From: CBDIHP01 sp965279195
GTDB taxonomy: Bacteria > Planctomycetota > Planctomycetia > Isosphaerales > Isosphaeraceae
Direction of reading: 5' to 3'
Assembly: GCA_965279195.1 (NCBI GenBank)
Contig: CBDIHP010000037.1
Coordinates: 186,001-250,000 of the forward strand
Length of the DNA: 64,000 nt
The position numbers and the translations under genes are program-made. The notes beneath the pieces were generated by a model. It saw only the letters and a list, made by a program, of their open reading frames with translations, was not told the origin of the DNA and ran no database searches. Shown here piece by piece: positions 25,658 through 33,959 of this stretch (position 1 is the stretch's first letter; every line of letters begins with the position of its first letter).

Positions 25658-26437
25658 ATGCGCCGGACACGACGCGGCGGACACGGGGGGATGGAGTTCG
25701 GCGGCTCGGGCGAGGACTCGTTCGTCGCCGTCGTCGTCACCAAGCTCACGGGGGCGCTCCTCTTCATCCTCCTGCTGACCATGGTCATCATGGCCCTGCT
25801 CCCCAAGGCCGTGGACCAGGCGGCGGCCTCGAAGGCCTCCGCCGGCGCGGCGGAGAAGGAGAAGGACGAGGCGGCCGAGCTGACCGTCGCGACCCCCGCG
25901 ACCCTCCCCGAGGCCATCGCCGGACGCCCCTACTCGCTCGCGATGGCCGCGCGGGGCGGGAACGGAACCTATGCCTGGACCTTGATTTCCGGCAAACTCC
26001 CTGCCGGCCTCTCGTGGAACTCGAAGGACGGCCGCATCGAGGGCACGCCCGAGGTCGGCACGCCCGAGCCCGTCGCCCTGGCCCTCGCTGTCAGCGACGG
26101 GGAGCACCGCGCCATCCAGTCGACCACGCTGGTCGTCTATCAGCCCGACGGCCCGCTGACGCTGCCGTCCAAGTGGGCCGCGAAGCTGCCGGTCATCCCC
26201 TGGAAGTCGTGGCTGGAACACGGCTTCGGGTTCCTCGTGCTCTGGCTGACGCACCTCGTCGCGATGGGCCTGATCGGCTCGCTCGAACGCTGGTCGCTGG
26301 CCGAGGCCTCCGAGTCGGGCCCCGACCTCGAAGAAGAAACCGCGTCCCTCGCCCGCCGATTCACCGCCTACCGCTGGATCGCCCGCCTCGCCAGCCTCTC
26401 CGCCGCCATTGCGCTCGGCTTCTGGATGACCCGGTAA
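25658..26437 (+). CDS. Membrane protein with putative Ig (He_PIG-like) domain
   Basis: A 259-residue protein. One membrane segment lies near the N-terminus (TGALLFILLLTMVIMALLP), followed by a basic/acidic helix. A putative Ig-like domain at ~100-170 (GRPYSLAMAARGGNGTYAWT, LPAGLSWNSKDGRIEGTP) closely fits the He_PIG pattern of surface proteins. Two further hydrophobic stretches lie near the end. Start choice is open: the ATG at 25658 has GAGG seven bases upstream, while the ATG at 25691 (MEFGGSGEDS) has a G-run. The role is unknown; the domain order suggests an envelope structural protein. Confidence 0.82.
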   Translation: MRRTRRGGHGGMEFGGSGEDSFVAVVVTKLTGALLFILLLTMVIMALLPKAVDQAAASKASAGAAEKEKDEAAELTVATPATLPEAIAGRPYSLAMAARGGNGTYAWTLISGKLPAGLSWNSKDGRIEGTPEVGTPEPVALALAVSDGEHRAIQSTTLVVYQPDGPLTLPSKWAAKLPVIPWKSWLEHGFGFLVLWLTHLVAMGLIGSLERWSLAEASESGPDLEEETASLARRFTAYRWIARLASLSAAIALGFWMTR

Positions 26438-26671
26438 GGTGGGCACCGCCCACCGTAACCGTGGTTTCGTCATGGGTTATGGTAAATGATCCGTGTCGCA
26501 TGTGCGTTCCTGGCGTCGCTCGGAATCGCGATCGGCACTCGCGACGGATGCTGTTTGCCGTAATCTCTGTGTTGTCATGGGTTATGTCGAATCGCTTGTG
26601 TCCCACGTGCGATCCTGGAGTCTCGCGGAATCGCGATCGGCATCGGTCGTGGTGGGCAGTGCCCACCCTAC
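26436..26671. repeat. 83-bp direct repeat bounded by GTGGGCA palindromes
   Basis: Two 83-base units, 26455-26537 and 26560-26642, start 105 bases apart. They share GTCATGGGTTATG near the start and CGGAATCGCGATCGGCA at the end, with divergence between. The array is bounded by two palindromes: GTGGGCACCGCCCACC at 26439-26454 and GGTGGGCAGTGCCCACC at 26651-26667. No coding sequence is present. Confidence 0.65.
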
Positions 26672-26889
26672 GGGCGTGTCATCCAACTTCCCGATCCAAA
26701 ATCCCGACTTTTCGGGCCCGGTGGGCTGCCGTTTGCCGCTGATTTCGGGTTAGATGGGTGAATTGCCCCCTCCTCGTCCTGCGGTCGCATCCAAGCACAC
26801 AATCAAAAATTGGGTTCGTTTGGTCGATCCGACGAGGAGATGTCGGAAATACTCCGTTTGGCTCCTGAACTCGGGGAGGTCGTGACATC
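26672..26889 (+). other. Intergenic leader upstream of Gly-rich protein gene
   Basis: No gene is seen. Bases 26805-26822 (AAAATTGGGTTCGTTTGG) are the reverse complement of a diverged copy of the CAAACGAAGCCAATTT repeat found at 21293 and 47729. The GGGAGGTCG just before 26890 is a plausible ribosome-binding site with long spacing. Confidence 0.35.
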
Positions 26890-28455
26890 ATGATGCGGAC
26901 GTCTCGTTGGACAGCGTTGGCGCTGGGATTGGCGCTCGTGGCCGTGGCCCCGATGGCCTGGGGTCAGGGGCCCGGCGGTAACCAGCAGGGTGGCGGCGGC
27001 GGACGCGGCGGTCGCGGCGGCGGCCCCGGCGGCGGCGGCCCGGGCGGGGGTGGCCCCGGCGGCGGCGGTCCCGGTGGGGGTGGCCCCGGCGGATTCATGG
27101 GCGGTCGCGGCGGCGGCCCCGGCGGCGGCGGGCCGGCCAGCCTCCTGAATGATCCGGCGGTCCAGGAGGAGATCAAGCTCACCCAGGACCAGAAGGACAA
27201 GCTCAAGGCCAACGAAGACCGGATGAACAAGCGTCGCCAGGCCGCCATGGAGACCCTGCGGCAGCAGGCCCAGGCGAACCAGCAGGCGGTTCAGGAGGCC
27301 CAGCAGCAGGCCCAGGTCGAGGCGCAGGTCGCCCAGCAGCAGGCCGCCATCGCCCAGCAGCAGGCCAATCAGGCCGGCTTCGGCACCGACGGCATCGGTT
27401 CGATCACCGGCAACGGCAACATCAACGGCGGCGGGAACGCCGGCTTCGGCGGCGCCCCGGGCGGCGGCGGTGGCGGGAACTTCGGCGGGTTCGGCGGCGG
27501 CGGTGGCCGCGGCGGGAACGGCGGCCCCGGCGGCGGCCGTGGCGGGTTCGGCGGCATGGACTTCCAGGCCATGATGGCCATGAACACCCAGCTCGGCGCC
27601 GAGAACACCGCCGCGATCAACAAGATCCTGGACGCCAAGCAGCAGGCCCGCCTCTACAACATCTACCTCCAGCAGCAGGGCGCCAACGCCTTCATCAGCC
27701 AGAATTCGGGCCTCGACAAGAAGCTCAAGCTGGCCGAGACCCAGCTCACCAAGATCCGCGACATCGTCGGCGGCGGCATGCGGCAGCAGATGCAGATGCG
27801 GATGCAGGCGATGCAGAGCATCCCCGGCGCCCCCCAGGGCTTCGGCAACTTCGGCCGTGGCGGCCCCGGTGGCGGCGGCCCCGGCGGACAGGGCGGCAAT
27901 AACGCCGGTGGCAACGCCAACGGCCAGAATGGCGGCGGACGCGGCGGTCGCGGCGGCAACAACGGCGGCGGCAATGCCCAGAATGGCGGCGGCAACGCCC
28001 AGAACGGCGGCGGTAATCGCCCCGACCGCGCGGCGATGCAGGAATTCTTCCAGAGCAAGGAATTCCAGGACGCCATGGCCAAGGCCAACGTCCAGTCCGA
28101 GAAGGCGAACGAGGAGACCCTCAACCAGGTCCTCACCGCCCTGAACAAGACCCAGCTGACCACCTACAAGAAGCTCCGCGGCGAGCCATTCGACGTCAAG
28201 AAGCTCCAGGCCCGCGGCTTCGGCCGTGGCGGTCCCGGCGGCCCGGGTGGCCCCGGCGGTCCGGGGGGCGGCGGTCGTGGCGGTAACAACGGCGGCGGTC
28301 AGAATGGCGGCGGCAACGCCGGCGCGAACACCGGCGCCGTGACCAACGGCAACGCTCCGGCCGGTAACGCCGGCGCCACGACCGGCGGCACCTCGGCCCC
28401 GGCCCGCGGCAGCCTCCGTGCCCGCCGCGGCAGCGGCACGCCGAACAATAATTGA
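26890..28455 (+). CDS. Secreted Gly-rich LTxxQ-like protein
   Basis: A 521-residue protein. A signal peptide (WTALALGLALVAVAPMAWG) is followed by three Gly-rich blocks (~28-75, ~165-215 and ~315-375) of GGGGPGG-like repeats, plus a Gly/Asn C-terminus. Between them are helical segments with the Spy/CpxP-like pattern: EEIKLTQDQKDKLKANEDRM, a Gln/Ala-rich helix, LDAKQQARLYNIYLQQQG and LTALNKTQLTTYKKLRGEPF. Family knowledge links LTxxQ helices to envelope chaperones, but this protein is far longer than Spy. The reverse strand is also open through the repeats; that is a composition effect. Confidence 0.85.
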   Translation: MMRTSRWTALALGLALVAVAPMAWGQGPGGNQQGGGGGRGGRGGGPGGGGPGGGGPGGGGPGGGGPGGFMGGRGGGPGGGGPASLLNDPAVQEEIKLTQDQKDKLKANEDRMNKRRQAAMETLRQQAQANQQAVQEAQQQAQVEAQVAQQQAAIAQQQANQAGFGTDGIGSITGNGNINGGGNAGFGGAPGGGGGGNFGGFGGGGGRGGNGGPGGGRGGFGGMDFQAMMAMNTQLGAENTAAINKILDAKQQARLYNIYLQQQGANAFISQNSGLDKKLKLAETQLTKIRDIVGGGMRQQMQMRMQAMQSIPGAPQGFGNFGRGGPGGGGPGGQGGNNAGGNANGQNGGGRGGRGGNNGGGNAQNGGGNAQNGGGNRPDRAAMQEFFQSKEFQDAMAKANVQSEKANEETLNQVLTALNKTQLTTYKKLRGEPFDVKKLQARGFGRGGPGGPGGPGGPGGGGRGGNNGGGQNGGGNAGANTGAVTNGNAPAGNAGATTGGTSAPARGSLRARRGSGTPNNN

Positions 28456-28636
28456 GATCCGAAGTTGTTTTCTTGAAACAGCTTGTGGTTCGTGCGACCC
28501 GGCGTGGGGATCTCTCCCCCCGCCGGGTTCGTCGTTTCGAACGCCCGCCGTCTGGCCTTCCCGGATCCCGGCGATCCCCGTATAACCTCCCCGAGCGTCG
28601 CGAGGCCGTGGCGCATTCCAGGGAGGAGCCGGGGAC

Positions 28637-29308
28637 ATGGTCGTTCGCCCTTCGGTCTGGTTCTGGCGCGGGCTCGCCGTCGCCGCGTTCGGGTTCGGGG
28701 CCGTCGGCCTCGCCGGGGCCGCCGACCCGCCCTCCACCGCCGCCAGCGGGCCGTCTCAGCTCCCCGACGACCGCCTCGGGATCCGCACCTCGCCGTTGCT
28801 GCTTCTCACCCGGACCGACGTCCGGGACGACCTCAAGCTCAACCCGCAGCAGGTCGGCGACGCCGAGCGGGTGATCGCCGAACTCTATTCGAAGGCCCTC
28901 CAGCTCCAGGGCAAGCGCGACCCCGCCACGATCGCCGCGCGCCGGGCGATCGACGAGGCCCAGGTCCGCTGGATCTCCAACGTGCTCTCCGCCGACCAGC
29001 GTCAGCGCCTGGAGCAGCTCGACCTCCAGTGGGAAGGGCCGTCCGCCGTGCTCCGCCCGCCGGTCGCGTCCGCTTTGGCCCTGTCGCCGGAGCAGGGATC
29101 GGCGCTCGCCCGCGCCGTGGCCGAGCGGAACTCGAAGCGGGCCCGGACCGGCTTCGACCCCGCGTCCGAGCGGAAACTCGCCGAGGCGACGCTCGCGATC
29201 CTCAGCGACGGCCAACGCGCCCGCTGGGAGGCCATGCTGGGGCACGTATTCCGGTTCCGCCCGACGGCCGTCGCCGCGGCCCCGGCCGCCGCCGTGTCCC
29301 CGAGGTGA
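28637..29308 (+). CDS. Secreted LTxxQ-like protein
   Basis: A 223-residue protein with a signal peptide ending near GLAGAADP. Four short helical motifs resemble LTxxQ repeats: DDLKLNPQQVGDAE, VLSADQRQRLEQLDLQ, ALSPEQGSALARA and ILSDGQRARWEAMLG. This matches the Spy/CpxP-like pattern in the preceding gene, suggesting two related envelope proteins encoded in tandem 181 bp apart. A Pro/Ala tail ends the protein. GGAGG lies upstream of the ATG at 28637. A periplasmic chaperone or sensor role is inference. Confidence 0.82.
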   Translation: MVVRPSVWFWRGLAVAAFGFGAVGLAGAADPPSTAASGPSQLPDDRLGIRTSPLLLLTRTDVRDDLKLNPQQVGDAERVIAELYSKALQLQGKRDPATIAARRAIDEAQVRWISNVLSADQRQRLEQLDLQWEGPSAVLRPPVASALALSPEQGSALARAVAERNSKRARTGFDPASERKLAEATLAILSDGQRARWEAMLGHVFRFRPTAVAAAPAAAVSPR

Positions 29309-29472
29309 GTGGCGTCCGGGGGACGCGAACCCCCGACGATGCCCCGGGCTCCTTTCTCCCGGGGAGTCTGTCGGTTAGAATACTGTCGGAAAGGTCGGTC
29401 CAGGCGGCCAACTCCGCGCAGGCGGACGCCCCGGACCCGTCGGACGTTCCCCTTCCAGCCGGGGCCGGACTG

Positions 29473-29985
29473 ATGAGCGATCGCATCCGTCGACACCTCA
29501 GCGAAGCCGAAGGGTACTTGATGCTCGACATGGCCTCGCGCGCCCTCGAGATCCTCGAATCGCGCGAGGACTGGGCGACGATGCAGTTCGAGGCATCGTT
29601 CCTGGCCGGCGAGGCGCTCCGCTCCCTCGGCCGGTTCCGCGACGCCATCCGGCCGCTGGAGATCGCCGCGACCCACCGCCCGTCCGACCCCGCCCTGGCC
29701 GTCGCCCTGGGCTGGTGCTACAAGCGGACCAACAAGCTTGCGCAGGCGATTGACGCCCTCAATCGGGCGGTCCGGGCGCATTCCGAGGACGCCCTGCTCC
29801 ACTACAACCTCGCGTGCTACTGGAGCCTCGCCGGCAATCCCGACAAGGCCGTCGAGTCGCTCGGGATCGCGTTCGACCTCGACCCGATGTTCCGAACCCT
29901 CGTCCGCGACGAGACCGACTTCGAGACCCTCCGCGGCAACCCCGAGTTCGAACGCCTGGTCAACGACCCGGCGACCTTGACCTGA
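29473..29985 (+). CDS. TPR-repeat protein
   Basis: A 170-residue protein without a signal peptide. It contains at least three TPR-like helix pairs: FLAGEALRSLGRFRDAIRPL, VALGWCYKRTNKLAQAIDAL and LHYNLACYWSLAGNPDKAVE. The C-terminus ends in FRTLVRDETDFETLRGNPEF, a TPR-end motif often seen in bacterial tetratricopeptide proteins. It is cytoplasmic and probably a protein-interaction module; partners are unknown. The ATG at 29473 is chosen where the TPR-compatible sequence begins; the frame is open earlier only as overlap with the preceding gene. Confidence 0.88.
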   Translation: MSDRIRRHLSEAEGYLMLDMASRALEILESREDWATMQFEASFLAGEALRSLGRFRDAIRPLEIAATHRPSDPALAVALGWCYKRTNKLAQAIDALNRAVRAHSEDALLHYNLACYWSLAGNPDKAVESLGIAFDLDPMFRTLVRDETDFETLRGNPEFERLVNDPATLT

Positions 29986-30042
29986 GATCGCGCGGCGAAC
30001 CCGGCCTCGCCGAGCCCGCCGCCGCCTTGCGGGTCGCTCCCG

Positions 30043-30333
30043 TCAATTCCGGCTGAACGTCCCCGTCACGTGGAACTCGGCCACGGCCTTGCCGGGCGTG
30101 GTCGCGGGGTGGATGTCGGCGAAGATCTCGGCGCATCGGCCGTCGTCGAGGACGAGCCGGTACGAGTTGTTCTGGTCGAGTTTCTTGACCTTCTCGGTCG
30201 GCGCCTCGAAGTCGCCGAAGTACGAGCGGCGACCGTTGGGCCTGGCGTGGCAGCCGAGGTAGCCGTCGACGTCGTCCAGCAGCACGGTGTCGCCCTCGCA
30301 GGGCTTGCCGTGGATGTGTTCCATGTGGTCCAT
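30043..30333 (-). CDS. Small hypothetical protein
   Basis: A 96-residue protein beginning MDHMEHIHGKPCEGDTVLLD. It is predicted to be mostly beta strand, with GRRSYFGDFEAP and YRLVLDDGRCAEIFADIHPA, and ends VAEFHVTGTFSRN. No signal peptide or membrane segment is present. The His-rich start and the single strand-rich domain suggest a small barrel, but no family is recognised. The start could be ATG 30333 or 30324; GGGAGTG lies upstream of the first. Codon composition matches the rest of the window. Confidence 0.65.
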   Translation of the reverse strand: MDHMEHIHGKPCEGDTVLLDDVDGYLGCHARPNGRRSYFGDFEAPTEKVKKLDQNNSYRLVLDDGRCAEIFADIHPATTPGKAVAEFHVTGTFSRN

Positions 30334-30762
30334 GATGACGCACTCCCGACCGTTGGGCACGGGCCGGCGGCGGTGCGACATCCGGGACGTTCTGGTCGGG
30401 GCACCGCGGGGGCATCCCGCTCGGCGCGGCGTCTCGGCCCGCCCGGAGGTCGTGGCGGCCCGGCACTTCCGCGAGGATCCGACGCCGGCGCGGCGGCGCG
30501 ATTCGGTGTCATTCGCCGATCCGGCCGATCCTCGCGGTTCGCCGGCCGGGTCGGGATGGTGTTTCGATCCGTTGCGGATCGCGAGGACGGCTCGACGGCC
30601 CAATCCGGGGGCCGGTCAGACTTCGCGTGTTGGCGGCGCCCCGCCGGCCGAACGCTCATCCATCGGGAACGGGCACGGATTCGAATCTCGAACAGTTTTC
30701 GATCCGGGCCGTGGCATCGAAAATCCCCAGTCCGGGGCGGGCCGACGTCGGCCCGCGGGGGA
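30334..30762. other. 429-bp region without a supported gene
   Basis: Open frames exist on both strands but consist of Arg/Pro/Ser-rich low-complexity translations without domains. The only structure noted is an 11-bp inverted repeat, CCGCGAGGATC at 30469-30479 and GATCCTCGCGG at 30527-30537, and the palindrome at 30737-30756 listed separately. Confidence 0.4.
30737..30756 (-). terminator. 20-bp perfect palindrome after DUF2617 gene
   Basis: GCGGGCCGACGTCGGCCCGC is a perfect palindrome just beyond the stop codon of the reverse-strand gene at 30763. A strong GC stem could end transcription, but there is no U-tract, so intrinsic termination is uncertain. Confidence 0.3.
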
Positions 30763-31332
30763 TTAAACCCCGGGGGCGGGCAAGGCGACCGGGGAATCGA
30801 ACAGCGATTGCGTCCGGAGGATCGATTTCTCGGCCGGGAAGGAGTGGAACGAGTGGACCAGCAGGCCCCTCGCCCGCGACTCGATCCGGATGTGCGTCAG
30901 CGAGGCGGGGACCAGGCGGTTCTTGCTGCTGAAGCTGTGGACCAGGCAGTTCCGGCCGGCGTCGAGGGCCATCTCGTCGCAGGTGTGGCGGAAGACCTCG
31001 GGGTCGTCCTGCTCCAGCTCGAAGCACATCTGGTACTCGATCCCCGCGCCGGGGCGGAGCAGGGTCGAGCGTTCGCCCCGGATGTTCGAGTGGTAGAGGA
31101 GCCCCGCCTCGGGCAGCGACAGGCTGGCGACGGTCAGGACCTCGGTGAGGCGGATGGGGCCGTATCGCCAGGTGATGGCGTGTCCGCCGTCGACGATCCG
31201 GACGTCGGCCTCCCAGCCGTCCTGGACGACCCGGCGGTGGGCGCGGACCTCGAACCAGTCCGGGTGGATCGACCGGCTGAACACCTGGAACGCCAGATCC
31301 GAGACGTGAGGTTGACTGCGACTCGACTCCAT
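30763..31332 (-). CDS. DUF2617 family protein
   Basis: A 189-residue protein that fits DUF2617 in length and sequence style: LAFQVFSRSIHPDWFEVRAH near the start, HAITWRYGPIRLTEVLTV, then IEYQMCFELEQDDPEVFRHT and a final HSFHSFPAEKSILRTQSLF. The family is uncharacterised and occurs in actinobacteria and planctomycetes. It is soluble, with no signal peptide. The ATG at 31332 is preceded by AAGGGGGC. It is divergent from the methyltransferase gene at 31683. Confidence 0.85.
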   Translation of the reverse strand: MESSRSQPHVSDLAFQVFSRSIHPDWFEVRAHRRVVQDGWEADVRIVDGGHAITWRYGPIRLTEVLTVASLSLPEAGLLYHSNIRGERSTLLRPGAGIEYQMCFELEQDDPEVFRHTCDEMALDAGRNCLVHSFSSKNRLVPASLTHIRIESRARGLLVHSFHSFPAEKSILRTQSLFDSPVALPAPGV

Positions 31333-31682
31333 GCCGCCCCCTTCAACGCCTGACCGATCGCTTTGCACCAATCCTTCGGGGAATAGGCGAGAATCCGCCT
31401 CGATGTGACGCGAGGTCGGGGGATCTCCGAGAGATCGCCTTCGACGTCGCGACGGGAGGACGGGCGACCCGCCCGAGGGGGCGGATCGAGGCCCGACACT
31501 CCAGTATAGGTCGCACAACCGGACTGGCAAACCGCAACGGTGCCGGATTCTCAGCCCGGCTTGACCATCCCGGCGGTCCGCCTTACACTCCCCGCGCCGT
31601 GCCGACGAGCCCGCCACCTTTGCGACATCCACCTCGTGCCTTCCCCGCCCGCCCGCCGGTCAGGAACGAACGGAGTCGCGCC

Positions 31683-32396
31683 GTGCCCGCCCAGCTCGAA
31701 ATGCCCCCCCTGCCCGTCCGCGTGCTCGACGCCTTCAAGCGTCGCGGCCCGCGCTACGTCCTGCACAAGGCCCTCCGGCGGTCGCTCTCGCGCTGGCCCG
31801 ACTGGAAGCGCCGGCTGGTCTACGACGACCCCCGCGCTTACTGGACCCTCCGCGGCGGCGACGACTACTTCCGCGAGCAGGAAGACCACCCCAAGCGCGG
31901 GGAACGCTCGAACTGGCTCGCCGACCGCATCGCCTCGTATCGCCCGACCTCGATCCTCGAAGTCGGCTGCGGCTACGGCAAGCAGCTCCGGGCCCTCCGC
32001 GATCGCCTGCCGGGCGTCCCCATGTTCGGCGTCGACTTCAGCCCGACCCAGCTCGGCCGGGGCCACGCCTATCTCGCCGACTGCGACGGCATCTCGCTCG
32101 CCCTGGCGACCGGCACCCGCCTGCCGTTCGCGGGCAGGACGTTCGACCTCGTGCTGACCTCGGCCGTGATCCTCCACAACCCCCCGCCCCAGGCCGAGGC
32201 GATCCGCCGCGAGGTCATCCGGGTCTCGAAGCGGCTGACCGCGCACAATGAGGACACCGACGTCACCTACAACCGCTACGGCTACGACACCGCCGCCTGG
32301 TACCGCGACATCGGCGTTCCATTGCTCGAATCCGGCCCGATCCCCTGCGAGCCCGGGCACTCGCAATTCTGCGTGGCCCGGCCGTGGGAAGCCTGA
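31683..32396 (+). CDS. Class I SAM-dependent methyltransferase
   Basis: A 237-residue methyltransferase. Motif I is SILEVGCGYGKQL, motif II-like MFGVDFSPTQL, and motif IV-like FDLVLTSAVILHNPPP. The N-terminal ~70 residues (KRRGPRYVLHKALRRSLSRW) are basic, possibly for membrane or nucleic-acid contact. I chose the GTG at 31683 because ACGGAG lies six bases upstream; the ATG at 31701 is an alternative. The next gene overlaps its end or starts shortly after it, and together they begin a membrane-glycan cluster. The target could be a sugar or lipid (inference). Confidence 0.85.
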   Translation: MPAQLEMPPLPVRVLDAFKRRGPRYVLHKALRRSLSRWPDWKRRLVYDDPRAYWTLRGGDDYFREQEDHPKRGERSNWLADRIASYRPTSILEVGCGYGKQLRALRDRLPGVPMFGVDFSPTQLGRGHAYLADCDGISLALATGTRLPFAGRTFDLVLTSAVILHNPPPQAEAIRREVIRVSKRLTAHNEDTDVTYNRYGYDTAAWYRDIGVPLLESGPIPCEPGHSQFCVARPWEA

Positions 32397-33934
32397 TCCC
32401 GGTCGTGGAGACGCCGCCGGACGCGTGCGACGTCGCGGCAATGCCCGAGTCGTCGAAGGCCCTGCGCGATAGCCTGATCGTGACCCTCGGAGGCCAGCTC
32501 GAACGGGCCCTGGGGACGTTCACGACCATCGCGCTGCGCTGGGGTCTCGAACCGGGTTCGCTCGGGGTCTACACCGGCCTGCGGCTCTACCTCGACAATA
32601 CCAACCGCACCAGCCTGGGCGTCGGACTCGGCGCCGTGCAGGAGATCCCGATCCTCCGCGCCTCGGGGCGATTCGCCGAGGCCGAGCGGGTCGCGAACCT
32701 CGCCCACACCACGAACACGTTGACATGCCTGGTCTATTCGCTGGGTCTGCTCGGATTGGCCTGGTGGCAGTCGTACGGGCTGGCCGGATCGGCGTTCGCC
32801 GCCGAGTGGACCTGGGGCCTTGCGGCCGTGGCGGGGCTGGCGCTGCTCAAGAGGTATGAGAGTTTCTTGATCGCCGTCCTACGGGCCTATCAGGAATTCT
32901 CGCTCACGACTCAGGTGGACGTGGTCGAGTCGATCGTCTCGGCGTTCGCCGTGGGGATCGGCCTCTGGGTGGCGGGGTTCTGGGGCCTGCTGGTCGCGGT
33001 GGCGGTGATCCTCGTCGCGAAGATCGCCTTCCTGCATGCGCGACACCCCTTGCGGTTTCGATGGGTCTGGGACGCCCCCTTGATGTGGCGGCTGATGGTC
33101 CTGGGCCTTCCGATCCTCGCGAACACGGCGGCGTTCGGGGCCCTGCTCAGCCTGGACCGCGTCCTGATCCTCACGATCCTGCCCGACGGCGAGAAGGCCG
33201 CCGGCCTGTATACGATCGCGATCCTCGGGACGAGCTGGAGCCTCGACCTGGCGGGACGAATCGTGACCGTCATGTATACCTATTTCCAGACGACCCTCGG
33301 CCGCACCAATGACCCCCGGGAGGTCGCGAGGCTCGCCCTGCGGACGACCGAGGCGCAGACGCCCTGGCTCCTCGCCGGCAGCGCGGTGGCGTATCTAGTC
33401 GGTCCGGTGTTCCTGGGGACGGTCATGCCCCGTTACGTCGACGGCCTGCCGGCCATCCGCCCGCTCCTGCCGGGCATGACGTTGCTGGGACTGGCGTGGC
33501 CGGCGCGGCAGTTCCTGATCACGATCGAGCGGCCGTATCGCCTGGCCCTGGCCACCGTGGCGGGGCTGGTCCTCACCGCCATCGCGGCGACGACCGGCGG
33601 GGTTTACGGCGGGATCGTCGGCGTGGCCTGGGGGATGAGCCTGGGGTATGCGGGCGTCTTCCTGTTCACCTCGGCCGCCGCGTACGTGAAATATGTTGGC
33701 GTGAACGAGTGGGCGCGGCACCTCGGACGGCTGGGGCGGATCCTCGCGGGGTTCTCGCTCGCGACGCTGGCCGCCTCGCACGTCCCGCTGGGCGGCTGGG
33801 GAGAGTGGCCGGCGTTCGCCATGCGCTGCGGCTTGCTGGCGGGCTGGCTCTTGCCGACGCTCTTCTGGATCGGCTCGACGCACGGATGGGGGGGCCTGAT
33901 GCCCCGTCGCCTGGCACGACGCCTGGGCGCCTGA
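32384..33934 (+). CDS. Polysaccharide flippase-like multi-pass membrane protein
   Basis: A protein of up to 516 residues with about twelve to fourteen hydrophobic segments, matching oligosaccharide/lipid flippases of the Wzx/MATE (MurJ-like) superfamily. The N-terminus includes LRDSLIVTLGGQLERALGTF and the middle has ILANTAAFGALLSLDRVLIL, a typical flippase segment. Function by family: moving a lipid-linked saccharide across the inner membrane. The start is uncertain: GTG 32384 overlaps the preceding gene by 13 bp; GTG 32405 and ATG 32441 are alternatives. A GT-C gene follows after 25 bp. Confidence 0.85.
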   Translation: MGSLIPVVETPPDACDVAAMPESSKALRDSLIVTLGGQLERALGTFTTIALRWGLEPGSLGVYTGLRLYLDNTNRTSLGVGLGAVQEIPILRASGRFAEAERVANLAHTTNTLTCLVYSLGLLGLAWWQSYGLAGSAFAAEWTWGLAAVAGLALLKRYESFLIAVLRAYQEFSLTTQVDVVESIVSAFAVGIGLWVAGFWGLLVAVAVILVAKIAFLHARHPLRFRWVWDAPLMWRLMVLGLPILANTAAFGALLSLDRVLILTILPDGEKAAGLYTIAILGTSWSLDLAGRIVTVMYTYFQTTLGRTNDPREVARLALRTTEAQTPWLLAGSAVAYLVGPVFLGTVMPRYVDGLPAIRPLLPGMTLLGLAWPARQFLITIERPYRLALATVAGLVLTAIAATTGGVYGGIVGVAWGMSLGYAGVFLFTSAAAYVKYVGVNEWARHLGRLGRILAGFSLATLAASHVPLGGWGEWPAFAMRCGLLAGWLLPTLFWIGSTHGWGGLMPRRLARRLGA

Positions 33935-33959
33935 GTTCCGCCCTCACGGAGTCGCACGG

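Noticed and set aside
27000..28320. Possible tandem repeat or CRISPR-like array in the Gly-rich region
   Set aside because: The repetition is codon-level GGN in a coding sequence, with no constant-length repeat and spacer pattern.
26803..28737. A 644-codon reverse frame rich in Ala, Thr and Val opposite the Gly-rich protein
   Set aside because: It arises from the reverse reading of the GGC/GGT repeats; the forward frame has a signal peptide and LTxxQ-like helices.
30675..30700. A GGATTCGAATC-like sequence resembling a tRNA T-loop
   Set aside because: No acceptor stem, D-arm or anticodon arm can be folded around it.
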